Notes under the pieces: generated by a model
What the model saw: only the letters and a program-made list of their open reading frames with translations
Database searches by the model: none
What the model was told of the DNA's origin: nothing
Position numbers and translations under genes: made by a program
NCBI RefSeq assembly: GCF_028473645.1
Contig: NZ_CP097269.1
Span: forward strand, 62,001 to 126,000
DNA from: Acidovorax sp. GBBC 1281
Lineage (GTDB): Bacteria; Pseudomonadota; Gammaproteobacteria; Burkholderiales; Burkholderiaceae_C
Length of the DNA: 64,000 nt
Direction of reading: 5' to 3'
Shown: one piece after another, positions 52,436-63,823 of the stretch
Position numbering within the stretch: position 1 is the first letter of the stretch
How the letters are laid out: every line of letters starts with the position of its first letter

Positions 52436-53629
52436 TCAGCCCTGCGCGCGCTTTTGCAGGATCTCGAAGGCCGGCAGCGTCTTGCCTTCCAGCACTTCCA
52501 GGAAGGCGCCGCCGCCGGTGGAGATGTAGCCCACGTCCTTCTCGATGCCGTACTTGGCGATGGCCGCCAGCGTGTCGCCGCCGCCCGCGATGCTGAACGC
52601 GCTCGATTCGGCGATCGCCTGGGCGATGGCCTTGGTGCCGTTCTCGAACGCGGCGAACTCGAACACGCCCACGGGCCCGTTCCACACGATGGTGCCGGCC
52701 TGCTTGAGTTGCGCGGCCAGCTTCTTCGCGGTCTCGGGGCCGATGTCCAGGATCAGGTCGTCGTCGGCCACGTCGGCGGGGGCCTTCACCGTGGCGGGCG
52801 CATCGGCCGAGAAGGTCTTGGCCACCACCACGTCGGTGGGGATCGGCACCTCGGCGCCGCGCGCCTTCATGGCGTCGATCACGGCGCGGGCCTGGTCCAG
52901 CAGGTCGGGCTCGGCCAGGCTCTTGCCGATCGAAAGGCCGGCGGCCAGCATGAAGGTGTTGGCGATGCCGCCGCCCACGATGAGCTGGTCCACCTTGTCG
53001 GCCAGGCTCTTGAGGATGGTGAGCTTGGTCGAGACCTTGCTGCCCGCCACGATGGCCGCCAGCGGCCGTGCGGGGTGCGCCAGGGCCTTGGTGATGGCGT
53101 CGATCTCGGCCGACAGCAGCGGGCCGGCGCAGGCGGTCTTGGCGTATTCGGCGATGCCGTAGGTCGTGCCCTCGGCCCGGTGCGCGGTGCCGAAGGCGTC
53201 GTTCACGTAGATGTCGCAGAGCGCGGCCATCTTCTTCGCCAGAGCGGGGTCGTTCTTCTTCTCGCCGGGGTTCACGCGGCAGTTCTCCAGCAGCACGACC
53301 TGGCCGGGCTGCACGGCCACGCCGTCCACCCAGTCGGCCACCAGCGGAACCTCGCGGCCCAGCAGTTCGCCCAGGCGCTTCGCGATGGGGGCGAGCGAGT
53401 CGGCGGGCTGCAGCGTGCCCTCGGTCGGGCGGCCCAGGTGGCTCGTCACCATGACGGCGGCGCCGGCGTCCAGCGCCATCTGGATGCAGGGCACCGAGGC
53501 GCGGATGCGCGTGTCCTCGGTGATGTGGCCGGCGTCGTCCTGCGGCACGTTCAGGTCGGCGCGGATGAACACGCGCTGGCCACGGGCCTGGCCTTGGGCG
53601 CAGAGGTCGGAAAAGCGAAGGATGTGCAT
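52436..53629 (-). CDS. pgk: Phosphoglycerate kinase
   Basis: A 397-residue enzyme. The phosphoglycerate-binding [20 protein letters not shown] and ATP-site GGGDTLAAI motifs are present. It transfers phosphate from 1,3-bisphosphoglycerate to ADP in glycolysis. It is a single gene here, followed by a hairpin terminator. ATG 53629 gives the usual MHILRFSDL start. Confidence 0.97.
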   Translation of the reverse strand: MHILRFSDLCAQGQARGQRVFIRADLNVPQDDAGHITEDTRIRASVPCIQMALDAGAAVMVTSHLGRPTEGTLQPADSLAPIAKRLGELLGREVPLVADWVDGVAVQPGQVVLLENCRVNPGEKKNDPALAKKMAALCDIYVNDAFGTAHRAEGTTYGIAEYAKTACAGPLLSAEIDAITKALAHPARPLAAIVAGSKVSTKLTILKSLADKVDQLIVGGGIANTFMLAAGLSIGKSLAEPDLLDQARAVIDAMKARGAEVPIPTDVVVAKTFSADAPATVKAPADVADDDLILDIGPETAKKLAAQLKQAGTIVWNGPVGVFEFAAFENGTKAIAQAIAESSAFSIAGGGDTLAAIAKYGIEKDVGYISTGGGAFLEVLEGKTLPAFEILQKRAQG

Positions 53630-53730
53630 GGATCGGTGGGGCCGGCGGGCGGCGCGGGGAGGGTGGAAAACTGCGCCGCATTGTAGGTGCGGCCCCGTGC
53701 GCGGCCGTGTCGGCCGGCGCCGCCCGTGGG

Positions 53731-54066
53731 CTACCAGCCCAGGCCGATGTGCAACGGCAGGTACACCACCATGCCCACGACGATGGTGCCCAGGATGCCG
53801 CGGCGCCAGAAGTAGTAGCCGGCGGCGCACAGCACGGACGGCAGGCGCGCGTCCTGCAGCGTGCCGATCAGCTCGCCCTGCGCCATGAAGATCTCCGGCG
53901 CGATCACCGAGGCCAGCGCGGCCAGCGGCGCGTACTTGAGGCCGCGCTTGAGCCAGCCCGGCAGGGGCAGTTCGCGCTCGGGAATCATGAAGAACGCGCG
54001 CGACACCACCGTGATGGCGGCCAGCCCCAGGATGGCGATGGTGGGTTCGACCCAGGACCAGCTCAT
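53731..54066 (-). CDS. azlD: AzlD branched-chain amino acid exporter small subunit
   Basis: A 111-residue membrane protein with four hydrophobic segments. The AzlD pattern includes [34 protein letters not shown], where the SRAFF-type motif and [11 protein letters not shown] are conserved. It forms a two-subunit exporter with AzlC. The start overlaps the azlC stop by four bases (ATGA). Confidence 0.92.
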   Translation of the reverse strand: MSWSWVEPTIAILGLAAITVVSRAFFMIPERELPLPGWLKRGLKYAPLAALASVIAPEIFMAQGELIGTLQDARLPSVLCAAGYYFWRRGILGTIVVGMVVYLPLHIGLGW

Positions 54067-54884
54067 GGGTGGCGTTCCTCGCGCAGCGGCACCACGTCGC
54101 CGTCCTGCACGTGCTTTTTCTCCTCGGGGGGCAGCACGCTCTCGGCCGGCACCAGCAGCACCTCGGGCTTTCGCAGGTGGCGGTCCACCGTCTCGATGAT
54201 CAGGCCCACGGCCACGGCCGCCGCGATGGCCACCAGGATGTTCAGCTTGAGCGGCAGCGCGAACGCCGCGATGGCCGCCGTCATGGCCACGCCCGTGGCC
54301 AGCCAGGTGGCGCGGTCGAACAGCATGGACAGCATCACGCCCAGCAGCGCCAGGACGCCGGCGAAGCCCAGGCCCCACGACAGCGGCACCACGTTGGCCA
54401 GCAAAATGCCCGTGATCGACGGCACCTGCCAGGACAGCCAGTTGATCGACGCGGCACCCCAGAAGTACGGCACCTGCTCGGGCTGCGGCGTGGGCTGGGG
54501 GTAGCGCTTCATGAACGCGACGAAGATCACGTCGCCGCTGAAATACCCCACCGCCAGGCGCCGGCGCAGCGGCAGGTGCGCGAAGTAGCTGCGCCATAGG
54601 CTGCTGAAGATGACGAAGCGCAGGTTCACGCACGAGGCCGTGAGCCACACCACCCACAGCGGCGCGCCGACGGCCATCAGCGGGATCACCGTGAGCTGCG
54701 CGCTGCCCGCGTACACCGCGAGCGACATGAAGATCGCCATCGGCACCGACATGCCGCTCTTGACCATGGCCACGCCGGTCACCAGCCCCCAGGCGCCCAC
54801 GCCCACGCTGGTGCCGAACATGTCCAGCACGCCCTGGCGGTAGGCGGGATGCCGGACGAGCGCGCCCAGTCCCCGGGCGCTCAT
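54063..54884 (-). CDS. azlC: AzlC branched-chain amino acid exporter large subunit
   Basis: A 273-residue membrane protein of the LIV-E/AzlC family: [17 protein letters not shown], and [16 protein letters not shown] are the family signatures. The C-terminus carries an extra charged tail of about 35 residues ([11 protein letters not shown]...). Its start overlaps the fmt stop and its stop overlaps the azlD start, so the export genes are translationally coupled to fmt. Confidence 0.92.
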   Translation of the reverse strand: MSARGLGALVRHPAYRQGVLDMFGTSVGVGAWGLVTGVAMVKSGMSVPMAIFMSLAVYAGSAQLTVIPLMAVGAPLWVVWLTASCVNLRFVIFSSLWRSYFAHLPLRRRLAVGYFSGDVIFVAFMKRYPQPTPQPEQVPYFWGAASINWLSWQVPSITGILLANVVPLSWGLGFAGVLALLGVMLSMLFDRATWLATGVAMTAAIAAFALPLKLNILVAIAAAVAVGLIIETVDRHLRKPEVLLVPAESVLPPEEKKHVQDGDVVPLREERHP

Positions 54885-55867
54885 TCCCGCGCCCCGGCCG
54901 GCGCGCCGCCCCCCAGCACCATGCCGGGCGCGAGCGCGAAGCCGCGCAGGAAGTCGGCCACCGGCAGGCGCTTGCCGCCCGCGCGCTGCAGCGTGGTCAG
55001 GCGCAGCGCGCCGTGGCCGCAGGCCACCGTCACGCCGGCATCGTTCACGGACAGAATCTGCCCGCACGGCATGGAATTCGCCGGCATCGTGCTATCGATT
55101 TCATAGCTCCACACCTTGATCGCCTCGCCGTCCAGCGTGGTCGATGCGCCGGGGAACGGGTCGAAGGCGCGGATGCGCCGGCCGATCGACTCGGCGGGCA
55201 GGGCCCAGTCGATGGCGCTCTCGGCCTTCTCGATCTTGTGCGCGTAGGTCACGCCCTCGGCGGGCTGGGGCGTGGCGGCCAGGCCGCCGCGGGCGGCGCG
55301 CTGCAGCGCCTGGACGACCATGCGGCCGCCCAGGTCGGCCAGCCGGTCGTGCAGCGTGGCCGTGGTGTCGCGCGGGCCGATGGCGGTCTTTTCGATGAGC
55401 AGCATGTCGCCCGTGTCCAGGCCGGCATCCATCTGCATGATGGTCACGCCCGTCTCGGCATCGCCCGCCTCGATCGCGCGGTGGATGGGCGCGGCGCCGC
55501 GCCAGCGCGGCAGCAGGCTGGCGTGGATGTTCAGGCAACCCCTGGCCGGCAGGTCCAGCACCCACTGCGGCAGGATCAGCCCGTAGGCGGCCACCACCAT
55601 GGCATCGGCCCCGGCGGCGACCAGCGCATCGCGCGCCGCGGCGGCGTCCTCGGGGTACTTGCCGTCCAGGCGCAGGCTGCGCGGCTGCGCCACGGCGATG
55701 CCGTGCTCCAGCGCGCACTGCTTGACGGGCGAGGCCTGCAGCTTCATGCCCCGGCCGGCGGGCCGGTCGGGCTGGGTCAGGACGAGGGGGACGGTGAAGC
55801 CGGCGTCCAGCAGGCGCTGGAGGGCGACGCGGGCGAAGTCGGGCGTGCCGGCAAAGACGATCTTCAT
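54881..55867 (-). CDS. fmt: Methionyl-tRNA formyltransferase
   Basis: A 328-residue enzyme. The formyl-THF domain has FAGTPDFA and the catalytic [20 protein letters not shown] with DTGDMLL; the C-terminal tRNA-binding domain follows. It formylates initiator Met-tRNA. Within the C-terminal domain, about residues 253-266 ([12 protein letters not shown]) coincide with an R1-type palindrome read in frame. The gene lies between a lipoprotein gene and azlC with tight spacing. Confidence 0.95.
   Translation of the reverse strand: MKIVFAGTPDFARVALQRLLDAGFTVPLVLTQPDRPAGRGMKLQASPVKQCALEHGIAVAQPRSLRLDGKYPEDAAAARDALVAAGADAMVVAAYGLILPQWVLDLPARGCLNIHASLLPRWRGAAPIHRAIEAGDAETGVTIMQMDAGLDTGDMLLIEKTAIGPRDTTATLHDRLADLGGRMVVQALQRAARGGLAATPQPAEGVTYAHKIEKAESAIDWALPAESIGRRIRAFDPFPGASTTLDGEAIKVWSYEIDSTMPANSMPCGQILSVNDAGVTVACGHGALRLTTLQRAGGKRLPVADFLRGFALAPGMVLGGGAPAGARE
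55070..55107. repeat. fmt: In-frame R1-type palindrome inside fmt
   Basis: GCTATCGATTTCATAGC (55091-55107) is the R1 dyad, and on the minus strand GCTATGAAATCGATAGC is followed by CGATGCC, matching GCTATTAAATTAATAGC...ATGCC of the intergenic copies. The CTAGGGC part is decayed. The frame of fmt is kept. Confidence 0.7.
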
Positions 55868-55883
55868 GAAGGCGGTCGCGGCG

Positions 55884-56399
55884 TCAGAATCCCAGCAGGT
55901 CGCGGGGATCGGGCTCGTCCGTGAACATCACCTTCACCACCACGCCGCGCGGGTCGATGTGCACATGGCCGAAGCGCCGGGTGCCCAGGTCGTCGCGGAA
56001 GCGGTAGGTCCAGATGTCGCCGTCGAAGCGCGCCACCTGTTCCACGCGCATCGGCGGGCCGAAGGTGCGGCGCACGTCGTCCACCGTCCAGCCGGCCGGA
56101 ATGCCGGCCAGGTTGTTGAAGGTGAGCACCTGGTCGGTGCGCACGAGGCGGCCGCCGGCATCGAAGTCCATGTGGTACACCTGCCGGCCCGCGGGCTGGG
56201 TGGTGTACAGCAGCCGCTCGCCGCCACCGGGCAACGGCGTGACGGACACCGGCGGGCCCAGGTTCTGCAGCACCTCGGCGCGCGAGGCACCGGGCTTGAC
56301 GAAGTCGGGCGAAGCGCACGCGGTGAGCACGGCCGCCAAGCCGATGGCGGCCATGCCGCGTGCCACGGAGGAAAAGGAAAGGGAGCGCCAGGCGATCAT
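55884..56399 (-). CDS. BamE/OmlA-like outer membrane lipoprotein
   Basis: A 171-residue predicted lipoprotein: signal peptide [14 protein letters not shown] with the lipobox Cys near residue 28. Two repeats of the SmpA/BamE type ([19 protein letters not shown] and [19 protein letters not shown]) follow. BamE supports outer-membrane protein assembly, but this two-repeat protein may be a paralog. It is inserted between def and fmt: its start overlaps the def stop by four bases and 16 bp separate it from fmt. Confidence 0.78.
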   Translation of the reverse strand: MIAWRSLSFSSVARGMAAIGLAAVLTACASPDFVKPGASRAEVLQNLGPPVSVTPLPGGGERLLYTTQPAGRQVYHMDFDAGGRLVRTDQVLTFNNLAGIPAGWTVDDVRRTFGPPMRVEQVARFDGDIWTYRFRDDLGTRRFGHVHIDPRGVVVKVMFTDEPDPRDLLGF

Positions 56400-56905
56400 G
56401 ATCGTGCCTCACGTTGCTGCTTGAGCATCTTGGTCTTGATGCGGTTGCGTTTGAGGGGAGAGAGGTACTCGACGAACACCTTGCCCAGCAGATGGTCCAT
56501 CTCGTGCTGGATGCACACCGCCAGCAGGCCCTCGGCCTCGACCACGCGGGACTGGCCCTGGGCGTCCAGCGCCCGCACGTGGACCGCGGTGGAGCGCGCC
56601 ACGCCGTCGTAGATGCCGGGGACCGACAGGCAGCCTTCCTCGCCCACGGTCTTTTCCTCGCTGGCCCAGAGGATCTCGGGATTGATGAAGACCTGGGGCT
56701 GGTCGTGGTCCTCGGAGACGTCGATGACCACGATGCGCTCGTGCACGTCCACCTGTGTGGCCGCCAGGCCGATGCCGTTGGCGTCGTACATCGTGGCCGC
56801 CATGTCGTCCAGCAGGGCGCGCACGCGGTCGTCCACGGCCTGGACCGGCTTGGCCACCGTGTGCAGGCGGGGATCGGGGTAACAGAGAATAGGAAGAATG
56901 GCCAT
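56396..56905 (-). CDS. def: Peptide deformylase
   Basis: A 169-residue metalloenzyme. All three PDF motifs are present: GIGLAATQ (about 45), EGCLS (about 93, with the metal Cys) and QHEMDHLLG (about 137, with both metal His and the catalytic Glu). It removes formyl from nascent proteins. It heads the def-lipoprotein-fmt-azlC-azlD gene string and diverges from the LysM gene across a 200-bp gap, which has no identified operator. Confidence 0.97.
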   Translation of the reverse strand: MAILPILCYPDPRLHTVAKPVQAVDDRVRALLDDMAATMYDANGIGLAATQVDVHERIVVIDVSEDHDQPQVFINPEILWASEEKTVGEEGCLSVPGIYDGVARSTAVHVRALDAQGQSRVVEAEGLLAVCIQHEMDHLLGKVFVEYLSPLKRNRIKTKMLKQQREARS

Positions 56906-57106
56906 GGCGAACCCGGAAAGATGTCGCTATTTTCGCCACTTTTGATGAGGGCGGCCGCCGGCCGCCGCAATAATCGTTGCCCAATCAAGGGCTTGGGCTG
57001 AGAATCCGAGAAGATTTGTAACGTATCAACCGGCGGGTTTTGTAACCGACAAACACGCGCTGGCGCCAGCGAGGGGCGTTTCGCAATGCATGACAAGAGG
57101 AACAAC

Positions 57107-58315
57107 ATGACGGCATCCACAGGCTTGCGGCCCACGGCGCTGGGAGCGCTGGCTTTTCTGGCCGCAGCCCTGCTGACCGGCCCCGCGCATGCCCAGAACT
57201 ACCCTGTCACCACCGATCAGCGGGCCACCGCCCAGCAGGTGGCCTCCCGGGGCGTGCCGATGTCGGAGCTGGCCGCCAACGCGCCGGACACCTATGTGGT
57301 CAAGCGCGGCGACACCCTCTGGGGCATCTCGGGCATGTACCTGCAGCGCGCCTGGCGCTGGCCCGAACTCTGGGGCATGAACCTGCAGGCCATCCCCAAT
57401 CCGCACCTCATCTTCCCCGGCCAGACGCTGTACCTGGAAAAGGTGGACGGCTATGCCCGCCTGCGCACGAGCCCGTCGGGCCAGGTGCCCAATGACACGG
57501 TGCGCGTCTCGCCCCGCACCCGCACCGACAGCCTGGCCGGCACCGCGCTGCCCACGCTGCAGCCTCACCTGATCGAGCCCTTCCTCGTCGAGCCGCTGGT
57601 GGTGGACGAACTCACGCTGCAGCAGGCCCCGCGCATCGTCGCCACGGTCGATGAACGCGTGCTCATGGCCAGCGGCGACCGTGCCTATGTGCGCGGCGCC
57701 ACCGGCAATCCGCTGCGCCTGGGGCCCGGCGTGCCGCGCCAGTACCGCGTGTTCCGCAATGCCATCCCCATGAAGGACCCCGAGTCCGGCGAGATCCTGG
57801 GCTACGAAGCCCAGTACGTCGGCAAGGCCGAACTGGTGCGCGGCGAGACCACCGAGGAAACGCGCGACCCCAAGGGCGAAGTCACGCTCGACGTGGTGCC
57901 CGCCACCGTGGACCTGAGCAGCGCCAAGGAAGAAATGCGCGCCGGTGACCGCCTGCTGCCCGCCCCCGCGCGCGGCTACGCCAGCTACACGCCGCGTGCG
58001 CCGCAGGCCCCGGTGGATGCGCGCGTCGTGTCGCTGTACGGCAGCTCGGCCGTGGCCTATGCCGCGCAGAACCAAGTGATCGCCATCAACCGCGGCACCC
58101 GCGACGGCATCGAGGCCGGCCATGTCCTCACCCTGCTCACCAAGGGCGAGCGCATCAAGGACAAGACCGACGAGAACAAGGCCATGATCAAGCTGCCGAG
58201 CGAGGCCAACGGCGTGGGCATGGTGTTCCGCACGTTCGATCGCGTCTCCTACGTGCTGCTGCTGCAGGTGCAGCAGGGCGTGCGGGTCGGCGACCGCCTC
58301 GTCAATCCGCAGTAA
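57107..58315 (+). CDS. LysM-domain exported protein
   Basis: A 402-residue protein. The signal peptide (LGALAFLAAALLTGPAHAQ) is followed by one LysM domain (about 62-110: YVVKRGDTLWGISGMYLQR, then FPGQTLYL) and a long C-terminal beta-rich region without known motif. LysM binds peptidoglycan, so it is probably a periplasmic envelope protein. An AAGAGG Shine-Dalgarno supports ATG 57107 over 57086. dprA follows after 51 bp, an arrangement common in this lineage. Confidence 0.88.
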   Translation: MTASTGLRPTALGALAFLAAALLTGPAHAQNYPVTTDQRATAQQVASRGVPMSELAANAPDTYVVKRGDTLWGISGMYLQRAWRWPELWGMNLQAIPNPHLIFPGQTLYLEKVDGYARLRTSPSGQVPNDTVRVSPRTRTDSLAGTALPTLQPHLIEPFLVEPLVVDELTLQQAPRIVATVDERVLMASGDRAYVRGATGNPLRLGPGVPRQYRVFRNAIPMKDPESGEILGYEAQYVGKAELVRGETTEETRDPKGEVTLDVVPATVDLSSAKEEMRAGDRLLPAPARGYASYTPRAPQAPVDARVVSLYGSSAVAYAAQNQVIAINRGTRDGIEAGHVLTLLTKGERIKDKTDENKAMIKLPSEANGVGMVFRTFDRVSYVLLLQVQQGVRVGDRLVNPQ

Positions 58316-58366
58316 GCCCTGCGGCTCTCTCCAGGGGCGCCTTGGCGGGCGCCCCTTGGCCTCGGG

Positions 58367-59578
58367 ATGCCTGCTTTGACCTCCATGGATCGGGACGAAT
58401 TGGCCGCCTGGCTGCGGCTGGCGCTCACACCCGGCGTCGGCAATGGGGCCGCGCGCCGGCTGCTGGCCGCATTCGGCCTGCCACAGAACCTGTTCACCGC
58501 ATCGCCAGCGGCGCTGCAGGCCTGTGCCACGCCCGCCCAGGCGCGGGCCCTGGGCACCGTGCCGCCCACGCTCGAGGCGTTGGTCGAGACCACTTGGCAG
58601 TGGCTGAACGGTGCGGCGCCGGGCCAGCCCGCCCGCCAGATCGTCACGCTGGGCGATCCGGCCTATCCGCCGGGCCTGCTGGCCACCGAAGACCCGCCCC
58701 TCATGCTCTACCTCATGGGGGCACTCCGGTTCCTGGCGCAGACGACACCCTGGACGACCGAGCGTTGCATCGCCATCGTGGGCAGCCGCAATCCCACGGC
58801 GCAGGGCGCCGACCATGCACGGCAGTTCGCGCGGGCGCTGCGCAGCGCCCGTTTGTGCATCGTCTCCGGCCTGGCGCTGGGCGTGGATGCCGCGGCGCAC
58901 GAAGGGGCGCTGGACGGCGGGGTGGACGGTGCCGACGACCTGCCCGCGACCCTCGCGGTGGTGGGCACCGGGCTGGACCGCGTCTACCCGCGCAAGAACC
59001 TGGACCTCGCCCACCGCATCGCGCAAAACGGCGTGCTGGTGAGCGAGTACCCGCTGGGCACGCCGCCGCTGGCGGGCAATTTCCCCAAGCGCAACCGCAT
59101 CATCGCCGGGCTGTCGCAAGGCACGCTGGTGGTGGAGGCGGCGCTGGCCTCGGGCTCGCTGATCACCGCCCGGCTGGCGGCCGAACAGGGGCGGGAGGTG
59201 TTCGCCATTCCCGGCTCCATCCACGCGCCGCAGTCCCGGGGCTGCCATGCGCTGATCCGGCAAGGGGCCAAACTGGTCGAGTCCGCGCAGGACGTGCTGG
59301 AAGAATTGCGCTTGGCGCCTTCCGAGGCACCGCGGGCTGCACCCGCATCGCAGGCGCCCTCGCCGCGCAGCGATGGCGAAAGCAGCGAGGCGTTGCCGGC
59401 GGGAGAGCACGCGGCACTGCTGCAGGCGCTGGGGTTCGACCCGACCGGCCTCGATGCGCTGGTGGCGCGCACCGGCATGGATGCCGCGTCGCTGCAGGTC
59501 GCCCTGCTCGAACTGGAACTGGACGGGCAGGTCGCCCGCCTGCCCGGCGGGCTCTTTCAGCGCGTGGGGCGGGCCTGA
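58367..59578 (+). CDS. dprA: DNA-processing protein DprA
   Basis: A 403-residue protein. An N-terminal SAM-like helical domain, the Rossmann-like core (AIVGSRNPTAQGADHA, VSGLALGVDAAAHEGA, GTGLDRVYPRKN, FPKRNRIIAGLS) and a C-terminal winged helix (ALVARTGMDAASLQVALLELELDGQVARLPGG) are all visible. DprA loads RecA on incoming single-stranded DNA in natural transformation. The length is normal. Confidence 0.95.
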   Translation: MPALTSMDRDELAAWLRLALTPGVGNGAARRLLAAFGLPQNLFTASPAALQACATPAQARALGTVPPTLEALVETTWQWLNGAAPGQPARQIVTLGDPAYPPGLLATEDPPLMLYLMGALRFLAQTTPWTTERCIAIVGSRNPTAQGADHARQFARALRSARLCIVSGLALGVDAAAHEGALDGGVDGADDLPATLAVVGTGLDRVYPRKNLDLAHRIAQNGVLVSEYPLGTPPLAGNFPKRNRIIAGLSQGTLVVEAALASGSLITARLAAEQGREVFAIPGSIHAPQSRGCHALIRQGAKLVESAQDVLEELRLAPSEAPRAAPASQAPSPRSDGESSEALPAGEHAALLQALGFDPTGLDALVARTGMDAASLQVALLELELDGQVARLPGGLFQRVGRA

Positions 59579-59632
59579 GGCCGGGCGTACGGCATCGCGG
59601 CGCCGCCCCCGCCCATCAGCCGCAACGGCCCA

Positions 59633-60565
59633 TCACAGGCCCAGCATCAGCTTCAGGTTCTGCACCGCCGCGCCGCTGGCACCCTTGCCGAGATTGTCCA
59701 GACGGGCCACCAGCACCGCGTGGCGGTAGTTTTCATTGGCGAACACGCGCAGTTCGAGCTGGTTGGTGTCGTTGAGCGCCAGGGCGTCGAGCTTGCCGTC
59801 TTCCGTCGGCGGCAACACCTTGACCCATTGGTCCGGTGTGTTGCTTTTGGCGTAGTGCGCGACCAGGGCGTCGTGCAGGTCGGCTGCTTTGGGCGCGCCG
59901 GGCAGCAGGTCCAGGTGCAACGGCAACTGCACCAGCATGCCCTGCTGGAAGTTGCCCACGGCCGGCACGAAGATCGGCCGGCGGGTCAGGCCGGTGTACT
60001 TCATGATCTCGGGCAGGTGCTTGTGCGACAGGCCCAGGGCATACAGCTCGAAGGCCGGGGCGGCGTTTTGCTCGTAGGCCTCGATCATCGTGCGGCCGCC
60101 GCCCGAGTAACCGCTCACCGAAGGCAGGGCCAGCGGGAAATCGACCGGCACCAGGCCGGCCTCCACCAGCGGGCGCAGCAGCGCGATCGCCCCGGTGGCA
60201 TAGCAACCGGGGTTGGCCACCCGCGTGGCCGATGCCACGGCATCGCTCTGGCCCGCGGCCAGTTCGGGAAAGCCGAACACCCAGCCCGCCATCGTGCGGT
60301 GCGCCGTGCTGGCATCGATCACCTTGATGCGGCGGCCACTGGCCTTTTCGATCTCGTCCACCATCGCCACGGTCTCGCGGGCGGCATCGTCGTGCAGGCA
60401 CAGGATCACCAGGTCCACGCCGGCGATCAGTTCGCGCTTGGCGGCCGGGTCCTTGCGCCGCTCGGGCGCGATGCTGACCACCTGCACCTGCGGCATCGCC
60501 TGCAGGCGCTCGCGGATCTGCAGGCCCGTGGTGCCGGCTTCGCCGTCGATGAAGACTTTGGACAT
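59633..60565 (-). CDS. argC: N-acetyl-gamma-glutamyl-phosphate reductase (short type)
   Basis: A 310-residue enzyme of the shorter ArgC group. [13 protein letters not shown] is the NADP-binding start, NPGCYATG holds the catalytic Cys (about residue 117), and [11 protein letters not shown] the His. It makes N-acetylglutamate semialdehyde in arginine synthesis. It converges with dprA and diverges from sucC. Confidence 0.94.
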   Translation of the reverse strand: MSKVFIDGEAGTTGLQIRERLQAMPQVQVVSIAPERRKDPAAKRELIAGVDLVILCLHDDAARETVAMVDEIEKASGRRIKVIDASTAHRTMAGWVFGFPELAAGQSDAVASATRVANPGCYATGAIALLRPLVEAGLVPVDFPLALPSVSGYSGGGRTMIEAYEQNAAPAFELYALGLSHKHLPEIMKYTGLTRRPIFVPAVGNFQQGMLVQLPLHLDLLPGAPKAADLHDALVAHYAKSNTPDQWVKVLPPTEDGKLDALALNDTNQLELRVFANENYRHAVLVARLDNLGKGASGAAVQNLKLMLGL

Positions 60566-60734
60566 GGAATGCTCCTGCAAAAGATGGCCTTGGCGGCCCG
60601 CCGTGGTACGTGACATCCGCAAGGGATGGTGCATCGCAGCATGATACAGTCGCCGGTTGCCATGTCACCCGCCCGCGGCCAGACATCTGCTCATGGCAAA
60701 CGGGTTACCAACATCCTTCCCTGAGAGAGACCTC

Positions 60735-61895
<1,161 letters not shown>

Positions 61896-61910
61896 GCCCG
61901 GAGAACACAC

Positions 61911-62807
61911 ATGTCGATCTACATCAACAAAGACACCAAGGTCATCACCCAGGGCATCACGGGCAAGACCGGCCAGTTCCACACCGAAAAGTGCCAGGAA
62001 TACGCGAACGGCAAGAACGCCTTCGTGGCAGGCGTGAACCCCAAGAAGGCCGGCGAGTCCATCTTCAACATTCCGATCTACGCCTCCGTCAAGGAAGCCG
62101 CATCGCAGACCGGCGCCACCGTGTCGGTGATCTACGTGCCGCCCGCAGGCGCCGCCGCTGCCATCTGGGAAGCCGTGGAAGCCGATCTGGACCTGGCCAT
62201 CTGCATCACCGAAGGCATTCCGGTGCGCGACATGCTCGAAGTGCGCAACAAGATGAAGGCCAAGGAAGCCGCCGGCGGCAAGAAGACGCTGCTGCTGGGC
62301 CCCAACTGCCCCGGCCTGATCACGCCCGACGAAATCAAGATCGGCATCATGCCCGGCCACATCCACCGCAAGGGCCGCATCGGCGTGGTGAGCCGTTCCG
62401 GCACGCTGACGTACGAAGCCGTGGCCATGCTGACGGAAGTGGGCCTGGGCCAGTCGAGCGCCGTGGGCATTGGTGGCGACCCCATCAACGGCCTCAAGCA
62501 CATCGACGTGATGAAGGCTTTCAACGACGATCCAGACACCGATGCCGTCATCATGATCGGCGAAATCGGTGGCCCGGACGAAGCGGAAGCCGCCCAATGG
62601 TGCAAGGCCAACATGAAGAAGCCGATCGTGGGCTTCATCGCCGGCGTGACCGCCCCTCCCGGCAAGCGCATGGGCCACGCAGGCGCGCTGATCTCCGGCG
62701 GTGCCGACACGGCCGATGCCAAGCTCGCCATCATGGAAGAGTCGGGCTTCATCATCACCCGCAATCCTTCCGAGCTCGGCAAGCTGCTCAAGGCGCAGCT
62801 GAAGTAA
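61911..62807 (+). CDS. sucD: Succinyl-CoA synthetase alpha subunit
   Basis: A 298-residue subunit. The CoA-binding N-terminal motif is [16 protein letters not shown], and the phospho-His motif is [10 protein letters not shown] (about residue 246). It follows sucC by 15 bp with a GGAGA Shine-Dalgarno. A strong terminator hairpin lies 65 bp downstream. Confidence 0.97.
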   Translation: MSIYINKDTKVITQGITGKTGQFHTEKCQEYANGKNAFVAGVNPKKAGESIFNIPIYASVKEAASQTGATVSVIYVPPAGAAAAIWEAVEADLDLAICITEGIPVRDMLEVRNKMKAKEAAGGKKTLLLGPNCPGLITPDEIKIGIMPGHIHRKGRIGVVSRSGTLTYEAVAMLTEVGLGQSSAVGIGGDPINGLKHIDVMKAFNDDPDTDAVIMIGEIGGPDEAEAAQWCKANMKKPIVGFIAGVTAPPGKRMGHAGALISGGADTADAKLAIMEESGFIITRNPSELGKLLKAQLK

Positions 62808-62870
62808 TCCGTAAGCAAAACTACGGACGAAAGGGGTTTGCAGCCCCGATAAACTGCGCTCTCCCATAAA

Positions 62871-62912
62871 AGAAGAGGCGCCCGAAACCCTGGTTTCGGG
62901 CGCCTCTTTCAT
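62871..62912 (+). terminator. sucD: Rho-independent terminator of sucCD
   Basis: A 16-bp perfect stem AGAGGCGCCCGAAACC (62874-62889) / GGTTTCGGGCGCCTCT (62892-62907) with a two-base apparent loop is followed by TTCATTC. It is the strongest intrinsic terminator seen in the window. Confidence 0.92.
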
Positions 62913-62934
62913 TCATAACACGGAGATACCTCGC

Positions 62935-63627
62935 ATGGAATTCCTGCACACGGCCGACTTCTGGATCGGCCTCGTCAAGATCGTCTGGATCAACATCATC
63001 CTGTCCGGCGACAACGCCGTGGTCATCGCACTGGCCGCGCGCTCGCTTCCCCCACACCAGCAGAAGAAAGCCATTTTCTGGGGCTCCGGCGCCGCCGTGG
63101 TGCTGCGCATCGTGCTGACCGTGGTGGCTGCCAAGCTGCTTGAGCTGTCCTTCCTGCAGATCATCGGCGGCTGCCTGCTGCTGTGGATCGGCCTGCAGTT
63201 GATGACCGACAGCGACGAAGACGGCGAAGGCTCCCAGTCCGGCGGCGGCCTCATGGCGGCCGTCCGCACCATCCTGATTGCCGATCTGGTGATGAGCCTG
63301 GACAACGTGATCGCCGTGGCCGCCGCGGCCCACGGCAACATCGTCCTGTTGATCCTCGGCTTGGCCATCAGCATTCCGCTCGTCATTTTTGGCAGCACGC
63401 TCATGATCAAGCTCATGGAGCGCTTTCCCATCATCGTCCTGTTCGGCGCTGGCCTGATCGGCTGGGTGGGTGGCGAAACCATCGCCAGCGATGCATCGCT
63501 GCACGATGTCGTCCTGGCCCATCCTTCCTTGCACTATGTGGCGGCCGCTCTGGGCGCCCTGTTCGTTGTGGGCGCCGGGAAATTCCTGCAGGCGCGGGCG
63601 CAGCAAAACTCGGCGGCGGCCGGTTGA
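62935..63627 (+). CDS. TerC-family integral membrane protein (YjbE-type)
   Basis: A 230-residue protein with about seven hydrophobic helices. The two TerC signatures, NIILSGDNAVVIALAARSLP (about 18-38) and DLVMSLDNVIAVAAAAHG (about 118-136), carry the conserved membrane Asp-Asn pairs. TerC proteins are linked to metal-ion (for example Mn) efflux and secreted-protein metallation. A GGAGA Shine-Dalgarno precedes the ATG. The following 190 bp hold a possible short leader ORF and no recognised terminator. Confidence 0.92.
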   Translation: MEFLHTADFWIGLVKIVWINIILSGDNAVVIALAARSLPPHQQKKAIFWGSGAAVVLRIVLTVVAAKLLELSFLQIIGGCLLLWIGLQLMTDSDEDGEGSQSGGGLMAAVRTILIADLVMSLDNVIAVAAAAHGNIVLLILGLAISIPLVIFGSTLMIKLMERFPIIVLFGAGLIGWVGGETIASDASLHDVVLAHPSLHYVAAALGALFVVGAGKFLQARAQQNSAAAG

Positions 63628-63739
63628 TGCGGTTGTGCCTCCGGTAGCCCGATGAAAACTTGGGGTCGGCCGACCCCGAGGCCCTCTCGGCGGCGAGTCC
63701 GTCGTCTATGATGCGGAACGCGACGCAACAGGGCACGAC

Positions 63740-63823
63740 ATGGGGGATTTTCAAAAAACTGCAACAGGGACTGCGCACACCGCTGGCGCAGCTTTGCTTC
63801 TCCCTGCGCCGGGTGAAGCATGA
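63740..63823 (+). CDS. Possible 27-codon leader peptide overlapping the phosphatase start
   Basis: ATG 63740 opens MGDFQKTATGTAHTAGAALL and ends at TGA 63821-63823, overlapping the phosphatase ATG at 63820 as ATGA. No clear Shine-Dalgarno or homolog was recognised. It may couple translation to the next gene or be chance. Confidence 0.25.
   Translation: MGDFQKTATGTAHTAGAALLLPAPGEA

Noticed and set aside
57026..59410. A 794-codon antisense frame across LysM and dprA
   Set aside because: It spans two convincing sense genes and the gap between them and has no recognisable domain.
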